Assembly (NCBI GenBank): GCA_946221045.1
Contig: CAMIIY010000016.1
Span: 1-13,506, forward strand
DNA length: 13,506 nucleotides
Source of the DNA: an uncultured Oceanospirillaceae bacterium
Lineage (GTDB): Bacteria; Pseudomonadota; Gammaproteobacteria; Pseudomonadales; Balneatricaceae
Direction: 5' to 3'
In this document: one piece after another, positions 9,665-13,506 of the stretch
Numbering within the stretch: the stretch's first letter is position 1
How the letters are laid out: each line of letters begins with the position of its first letter
The notes under the pieces: generated by a model
The model's input: only the letters and a program-made list of their open reading frames with translations
The model's database searches: none
What the model was told of the DNA's origin: nothing
Position numbers and translations under genes: made by a program

Positions 9665-10444
9665 ATGCAGGCACCCGAAAATACATACAGTAACGCAACA
9701 GCACAACCTCAGATACATGAAGGTGAAAGCTGGTGGTATGTGTTTTCCAGGTTGAGTGTGTTGTTGCTGTTTATTGGTTTGCTGGCCGGAGTTGGCGCTA
9801 AATTCTGGGGCTGGTTAGACCGCCCGGTGACTGAGTTACACCTGTCTGGTGAAACCCAGCATCTGAACCGGCCTGAGTTGGCAAAAACGATTGCCGAGGG
9901 TGTGCAGCACTCATTGCTGCGGGTGGACATAGACAGTATCCGCCAACGGGTTAAGGATCAGCCCTGGGTGCATATTGCTGCCATTCGTCGGGACTGGCCC
10001 TCGACGCTGGAGGTTCAGATCGAGGAAGAGGTACCGGTAGCGCGCTGGAGTGAGCACGGCTTGCTAAATCATCAGGGAGATATTTTCTGGCCTCAGTTGC
10101 ATCAGGCATATCAGGATCTGCCACGGCTGTCGGGTCCGGCACCGGAAACCAGCCGGGTGATGGCTCAGTTTCATGATCTGAACCAGATCTTCCGCCCTCT
10201 CGGCTTACAGGTCGTCGGATTAAACCTTGAGCCACGCGGTGCCTGGAGCCTGGAACTCAGCAACCGTATCAAGGTCATTGTGGGTCGGGAAAATATTGAT
10301 CAGCGATTGCAACGGTTTTTAAGGGTGTATGAATTGGGTTTATCTGAACGGGCAGACCTGATTGAACAGGTGGATATTCGCTACACCAATGGGGTGGCTG
10401 TTAAGTGGCGGGTTTTAGAACCGTCGGATGCAAAGGCAGGGTAA
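9665..10444 (+). CDS. ftsQ: Cell division protein FtsQ
   Basis: Bitopic inner-membrane divisome protein that, with FtsB and FtsL, links early cytoplasmic and late periplasmic division proteins. It has 259 residues, slightly shorter than E. coli FtsQ (276). A cytoplasmic tail of about 27 residues is followed by one hydrophobic segment (about 28-46). A POTRA domain runs from about 55 to 128, including TELHLSGETQHLNRPEL, then VHIAAIRRDWPSTLEVQIEE (102-121) and PVARW. The C-terminal beta domain contains RGAWSLELSNRIKVIVGR and VDIRYTNGVAVKW (236-248). The ATG lies 4 nt after the ddl stop and has no clear Shine-Dalgarno sequence, only a weak GGTG at 9654-9657. Translation is therefore probably low or depends on ribosomes finishing ddl. 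Sequence conservation is modest, as usual for FtsQ, but position and domain order make the call firm. Confidence 0.95.
   Translation: MQAPENTYSNATAQPQIHEGESWWYVFSRLSVLLLFIGLLAGVGAKFWGWLDRPVTELHLSGETQHLNRPELAKTIAEGVQHSLLRVDIDSIRQRVKDQPWVHIAAIRRDWPSTLEVQIEEEVPVARWSEHGLLNHQGDIFWPQLHQAYQDLPRLSGPAPETSRVMAQFHDLNQIFRPLGLQVVGLNLEPRGAWSLELSNRIKVIVGRENIDQRLQRFLRVYELGLSERADLIEQVDIRYTNGVAVKWRVLEPSDAKAG
10438..10441 (+). promoter_or_regulatory. Ribosome binding site that favours the ftsA start at 10452
   Basis: AGGG just before the ftsQ stop lies 10 nt upstream of the ATG at 10452 and 16 nt upstream of the ATG at 10458. No purine-rich motif stands at the right distance from the in-frame ATG at 10428. The core is short, so this is a moderate site. 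Confidence 0.5.
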
Positions 10445-10451
10445 TGACATC

Positions 10452-11696
10452 ATGCAGATGGCACTGGCTAATAACATGATCGTAGCACTGGATATCGGCA
10501 CCTCGAAGGTGGTGTGTCTGGTAGCGGAAGTAAACCCGGATGGCAGCATCGAGCTGGTGGGCATTGGTTCACACCCTTCCAATGGCATGAAACGTGGTGT
10601 GGTGGTGAATATTGAATCCACCGTAGGTTCGATTCAGCGCGCCGTGGAAGAAGCCGAGCTGATGGCCGGTTGCAAAATACATTCAGTGACTGTGGGCATT
10701 GCCGGCAGCCATATCAGCAGTCTGAACTCCCACGGCATTGTGGCGGTGCGTGATCGTGAAGTCTCTGATTACGATCTGGACCGGGTGATTGATGCGGCGC
10801 GTGCCGTCGCCATCCCGGCAGATCAGAAAATTCTGCATATCCTGCCGCAGGAATATGAGATCGACAGTCAGGAAGGCATTAAAGAGCCTCTGGGCATGTC
10901 CGGTGTGCGCCTGGAAGCCAAAGTGCACCTGGTAACGGCTTCTGTTAATGCGCATCAGAACATCGAAAAATGCATCCGTCGCTGTGGTCTGGAAGTAGAT
11001 CATGTGGTGCTGGAGCAACTGGCCTCCAGTTATTCAGTGCTGACCGATGATGAAAAAGAGCTGGGTGTCTGCATGGTGGATATCGGTGGCGGCACCTCAG
11101 ACATCTCCATCTTTACCGGTGGTGCGATTCGTCATACCGCAGTGATTCCGATTGCCGGTGACCAGGTGACCAATGACATCGCCATGGCGCTGCGCACGCC
11201 AACCCAGCATGCGGAAGAGATCAAGATTAAATACGCCTGTGCCCTGGCGCAGCTGGCCCGTGCTGACGAAACCATTCAGGTGCCGGGTGTGGGTGATCGT
11301 CCAGCGCGGACCCTGTCACGACAGGCGCTGGCTGAGGTGGTTGAACCGCGATATGAAGAACTGTTCAGTCTGGTACAGGCCGAACTGCGCCGCAGTGGTT
11401 ATGAAGATCTGGTGGCGGCAGGCATTGTCCTGACCGGCGGAACCTCAAAAATGGAAGGTGCCGTAGAGCTGGCAGAAGAGATCTTCCATATGCCGGTGCG
11501 TCTGGCCAATCCACATGGCGTGCGGGGCATGGAAGATATTTTGCGCAACCCGATTTATGCCACTGGCCTGGGGTTGTTGCAGTATGCCAGGCAGGATCGC
11601 AAAGCAGAACCTGCAGTGCTGTCCTCTGCTGAGGAGGCACCGCAAAAGGAACATATTTTTATCAGGCTTAAAAACTGGATTCAGGAAAGTTTCTGA
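10452..11696 (+). CDS. ftsA: Cell division protein FtsA
   Basis: Actin-like ATPase that tethers FtsZ filaments to the inner membrane and recruits later divisome proteins. From the chosen ATG it has 414 residues. VALDIGTSKVV (11-21) is phosphate loop 1. A 1C-type insertion follows (about 80-165, with HSVTVGIAGSHI and LPQEYEIDSQEGI). VDIGGGTSDISIF (209-221) is phosphate loop 2, and IVLTGGTSKMEG (325-336) is the adenosine loop. The last 14 residues, HIFIRLKNWIQESF, form the amphipathic membrane-targeting helix expected of FtsA. In-frame ATGs lie at 10428, 10452, 10458 and 10476. I chose 10452 because AGGG at 10438-10441 lies 10 nt upstream and the resulting N-terminus has the length I recall for Pseudomonas FtsA; 10428 would overlap ftsQ and lacks a ribosome binding site. 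Confidence 0.96.
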   Translation: MQMALANNMIVALDIGTSKVVCLVAEVNPDGSIELVGIGSHPSNGMKRGVVVNIESTVGSIQRAVEEAELMAGCKIHSVTVGIAGSHISSLNSHGIVAVRDREVSDYDLDRVIDAARAVAIPADQKILHILPQEYEIDSQEGIKEPLGMSGVRLEAKVHLVTASVNAHQNIEKCIRRCGLEVDHVVLEQLASSYSVLTDDEKELGVCMVDIGGGTSDISIFTGGAIRHTAVIPIAGDQVTNDIAMALRTPTQHAEEIKIKYACALAQLARADETIQVPGVGDRPARTLSRQALAEVVEPRYEELFSLVQAELRRSGYEDLVAAGIVLTGGTSKMEGAVELAEEIFHMPVRLANPHGVRGMEDILRNPIYATGLGLLQYARQDRKAEPAVLSSAEEAPQKEHIFIRLKNWIQESF

Positions 11697-11784
11697 AATC
11701 TGGTCATACGATTTAACACCGCGCCGGAATGTAGTTACAGGCGCAACAACCTAAGTACCCTGTGAGTACTTAAAGGAGCTGGAG
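11697..11784 (+). other. ftsA-ftsZ spacer with ftsZ translation signals
   Basis: This 88-nt spacer is the longest non-coding gap in the window. The gap may give ftsZ its own control, which would fit the known need for much more FtsZ than FtsA or FtsQ. Its 3' half holds an inverted repeat (11752-11772) and the ftsZ ribosome binding site AAGGAG (11773-11778, 6-nt spacer to the ATG). I found no convincing -35/-10 pair in the 5' half, and no hairpin followed by a T-run, so there is no visible terminator between the two genes. Confidence 0.7.
11752..11772 (+). promoter_or_regulatory. Perfect 7-bp inverted repeat abutting the ftsZ ribosome binding site
   Basis: TAAGTAC (11752-11758) and GTACTTA (11766-11772) are exact reverse complements separated by CCTGTGA. 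In RNA this is a 7-bp stem with a 7-nt loop. CC at 11750-11751 could also pair with GG at 11775-11776 of the Shine-Dalgarno across a two-A bulge, partly hiding it. As DNA it has the shape of a dimeric operator. The symmetry is seen directly; a role in ftsZ control is inferred. Confidence 0.5.
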
Positions 11785-12963
11785 ATGTTCGAACTGATGG
11801 ATAGCGTGCCGCAAAATGCGGTGATCAAGGTGATTGGTGTGGGCGGTGGCGGTGGCAACGCCGTACGCCACATGGAAAGCGGTGATCTGGAAGGTGTGGA
11901 GTTTGTCTGTGCCAATACCGATGCGCAGGCTCTCAGTTCTATGGTTACACAAACAGTCCTGCAACTGGGCAATACGCTGACAAAAGGCCTGGGTGCCGGT
12001 GCGAATCCGGAAGTGGGTCGCGAGGCCGCCATGGAGGACCGTGACCGCATCTCCCAGCTGCTGGACGGGGCTGATATGGTCTTTATCACCGCTGGCATGG
12101 GCGGTGGTACGGGTACCGGTGCGGCACCTATTGTGGCGCAGGTGGCGAAGGAGATGGGTATTCTTACAGTCGCTGTTGTGACCAAACCTTTCCCCTTTGA
12201 AGGGCGTAAGCGTATGAGTATCGCCATGGAAGGGATCAAGGAGCTGCGTGAGAATGTTGACTCTCTGATCATTATTCCGAACGAAAAGCTGATGCAGGTA
12301 CTGGGGCGAAACTGCACACTGCTGAATGCGTTTGAGTCGGCGAATGATGTGCTTAAAGGTGCTGTTCAGGGTATCTCTGATCTGATTACCCGGCCCGGCA
12401 TGATTAACGTCGACTTTGCGGATGTCCGTACCGTCATGTCTGAAATGGGCATGGCGATGATGGGTACCGGTACCGCAATGGGGGAAAACCGTGCTTCGGA
12501 AGCGGCTGAGAAAGCGATAAAAAGTCCACTACTGGATAACGTTGACCTTAAAGGTGCCAGCGGCATTCTGGTGAATATCACGGCAGGTCTTGATCTGAGC
12601 CTGGGAGAGTTTACCGAAGTGGGTAACCTGGTTGAGGAGTATGCCTCCGAAAATGCCACCATTGTAGTGGGAACTGTTATCGAACCTGAGATGTCAGACA
12701 CCATTAAAGTTACGGTGGTGGCGACAGGCCTTGATAAGGCGAATGCGCCGGCAAAACCGGTGCCGGTGGCGGGCACGGGTACCAAAAAGGTAGATGGCTC
12801 TCTGGACCTGGCGCAGATTGAATTACCGACTATTTTGCGCCGCAAAAAAAATGAGGCATTAGAGGGTCCGGCCAAACCTGAAAGCCAATCAATGCAACAT
12901 ACCGGCACTGAAGGTGATAGTTATCTGGATATTCCAACTTTTCTGCGTCGGCAGGCAGACTAA
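11785..12963 (+). CDS. ftsZ: Cell division protein FtsZ (bacterial tubulin)
   Basis: Tubulin-like GTPase that polymerises into the Z-ring at mid-cell and organises septal wall synthesis. It has 392 residues (E. coli 383). IKVIGVGGGGGNAV (14-27), CANTDAQAL (42-50), the tubulin signature GMGGGTGTG (104-112), KPFPFEGRKR (134-143), IPNEKL and the synergy loop NVDFADVRTVMSEMG (208-222) are all intact. After the globular core, a linker of about 50 residues leads to the conserved C-terminal peptide YLDIPTFLRRQAD (380-392), which binds FtsA, ZipA and other partners. A second, similar motif, ELPTILRRKK, sits at 346-355 in the linker. An A8 tract at 12844-12851 follows it. AAGGAG 6 nt before the ATG sets the start. 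Confidence 0.98.
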   Translation: MFELMDSVPQNAVIKVIGVGGGGGNAVRHMESGDLEGVEFVCANTDAQALSSMVTQTVLQLGNTLTKGLGAGANPEVGREAAMEDRDRISQLLDGADMVFITAGMGGGTGTGAAPIVAQVAKEMGILTVAVVTKPFPFEGRKRMSIAMEGIKELRENVDSLIIIPNEKLMQVLGRNCTLLNAFESANDVLKGAVQGISDLITRPGMINVDFADVRTVMSEMGMAMMGTGTAMGENRASEAAEKAIKSPLLDNVDLKGASGILVNITAGLDLSLGEFTEVGNLVEEYASENATIVVGTVIEPEMSDTIKVTVVATGLDKANAPAKPVPVAGTGTKKVDGSLDLAQIELPTILRRKKNEALEGPAKPESQSMQHTGTEGDSYLDIPTFLRRQAD

Positions 12964-13043
12964 GGGGGTGGTTTGCTTGTTAGACGGGTAATAAGTTTGT
13001 TATCATCTGACGCTAATATAGCCCTATTTTATCTGGCAAAGGC
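12964..13043 (+). other. ftsZ-lpxC spacer
   Basis: This 80-nt AT-richer spacer separates the division genes from lpxC. It holds a likely promoter (12977-13006) and a second TTGTTA at 12997-13002. No stem-loop with a following T-run is visible, so transcripts from upstream probably read through into lpxC. AAAGG at 13038-13042 is only 1 nt from the lpxC ATG, which makes a poor ribosome binding site. Confidence 0.65.
12977..13006 (+). promoter_or_regulatory. Putative sigma70-type promoter of lpxC
   Basis: TTGTTA (12977-12982) matches the -35 consensus TTGACA at four of six bases. TATCAT (13001-13006) matches TATAAT at five of six, with an 18-bp spacer. Transcription would start near 13013, leaving a leader of about 30 nt before the lpxC ATG. 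A promoter just upstream of lpxC is known in E. coli, which supports the placement; the exact boxes are inferred. Confidence 0.5.
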
Positions 13044-13506
13044 ATGATCAAACAGCGAACATTGAAAAACAGCATTAAAGCTACCGGTATTGGTCTGCAT
13101 ACAGGCCAGAAGGTCTATCTGACTCTGAAACCAGCGCCGGTTAACACCGGTATTGTGTTTCGTCGCATCGACCTTGATCCTGCGGTGGAGATTTGTGCGC
13201 ATGCACACAATGTGTGCGATACGACTATGTCTACTAATCTCGGTCAGGGTAATGTCCGGGTTGCTACCGTAGAGCACTTGCTGTCTGCCATGGCCGGACT
13301 TGGAATCGATAATGCTTACATCGAACTGAGTGCTGAAGAAGTGCCGATTATGGACGGCAGTGCAGCACCTTTTGTGTTCCTGATTCAGTCTGCCGGTCTT
13401 GAAGAACAGGATGCGCCGAAACAGTTCATCCGGATCAAAAAAGAAGTCAAGGTTGAGATGGATGGTAAAAGCGCCAGCTTCAAACCCTTTGATGGTTTCA
13501 AGGTAG
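13044..13506 (+). CDS. lpxC: UDP-3-O-acyl-N-acetylglucosamine deacetylase LpxC (3' end missing)
   Basis: Zinc-dependent cytoplasmic deacetylase for the committed step of lipid A synthesis. 154 complete codons are visible and the frame is still open at the window end; the full protein usually has about 300 residues. [21 protein letters not shown] at the N-terminus is nearly identical to known LpxC proteins. [18 protein letters not shown] holds catalytic E77 and the first zinc ligand H78, the numbering I recall for Pseudomonas aeruginosa. [14 protein letters not shown] follows. The other two zinc ligands (His and Asp in the second domain) lie beyond the window. The position directly after ftsZ is standard for gammaproteobacterial dcw clusters. 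Confidence 0.98.
   Translation, partial: MIKQRTLKNSIKATGIGLHTGQKVYLTLKPAPVNTGIVFRRIDLDPAVEICAHAHNVCDTTMSTNLGQGNVRVATVEHLLSAMAGLGIDNAYIELSAEEVPIMDGSAAPFVFLIQSAGLEEQDAPKQFIRIKKEVKVEMDGKSASFKPFDGFKV
13203..13217 (+). repeat. Inverted repeat early in lpxC
   Basis: GCACACA (13203-13209) and TGTGTGC (13211-13217) are perfect reverse complements around a single A. It lies in the segment coding for AHAHNVCD of LpxC. In RNA it could fold as a 6-bp stem with a 3-nt loop. A function is not established. Confidence 0.4.

Noticed and set aside
10428..11696. Longer FtsA starting at the ATG at 10428
   Set aside because: It would overlap ftsQ by 17 nt, has no ribosome binding site at a suitable distance and adds eight residues that I do not recall in related FtsA proteins. 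The start at 10452 fits better.
11697..11751. Possible promoter for ftsZ in the 5' half of the spacer (TACGAT at 11707 as a -10)
   Set aside because: It matches only four of six bases and has no -35 box at 16-18 bp.
11751..12317. Minus-strand open frame of 188 codons opposite ftsZ
   Set aside because: Serine/proline-rich mirror of the highly conserved ftsZ core; no family recognised.
12463..12474. 12-bp palindrome GGTACCGGTACC in ftsZ
   Set aside because: It is explained by the Gly-Thr-Gly-Thr codons of a conserved ftsZ segment, and similar GGTACC pieces occur at other Gly-Thr codons in the window.
12964..12990. Terminator after ftsZ (G-rich start of the spacer)
   Set aside because: There is no inverted repeat followed by a T-run; the G-run has no C-rich partner nearby.

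Overview
The window is an uninterrupted stretch of the bacterial division and cell wall (dcw) cluster, with all genes on the + strand: murE (3' part), murF, mraY, murD, ftsW, murG, murC, ddl, ftsQ, ftsA, ftsZ and lpxC (5' part). Gene order, the meso-diaminopimelate signature in MurE, FtsA/FtsZ of proteobacterial type and lpxC directly after ftsZ all indicate a Gram-negative gammaproteobacterium. The proteins recall Pseudomonas and marine relatives (Oceanospirillales/Cellvibrionales type) more than Escherichia, for example in the MurD P-loop variant, the FtsA sequence and the LpxC numbering. Genus cannot be fixed from the sequence alone.

Layout: 1-9660 holds the peptidoglycan precursor genes plus ftsW. 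MurC, MurD, MurE and MurF add L-Ala, D-Glu, meso-Dap and D-Ala-D-Ala to UDP-MurNAc. Ddl makes the D-Ala-D-Ala dipeptide. MraY and MurG build lipid I and lipid II at the inner membrane, and FtsW polymerises lipid II at the septum. 9665-12963 holds the divisome genes ftsQ, ftsA and ftsZ. From 13044 lpxC begins, the committed step of lipid A synthesis. Packing is very tight: four junctions are ATGA overlaps, one is an 11-nt overlap and others are gaps of 4-12 nt. Only two spacers are longer, ftsA-ftsZ (88 nt) and ftsZ-lpxC (80 nt), and these are where regulatory signals are visible.

No mobile element, CRISPR array, RNA gene, pseudogene or foreign gene was found, and I see no new biological system here. 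The points worth a second look are small: a perfect 7-bp inverted repeat next to the ftsZ ribosome binding site, a duplicated PT-x-LRR motif in the FtsZ tail, an A8 tract between the two copies where a slip in either direction meets a stop within four codons, a likely lpxC promoter with a repeated TTGTTA, and an inverted repeat with alternating purine/pyrimidine sequence early in lpxC.
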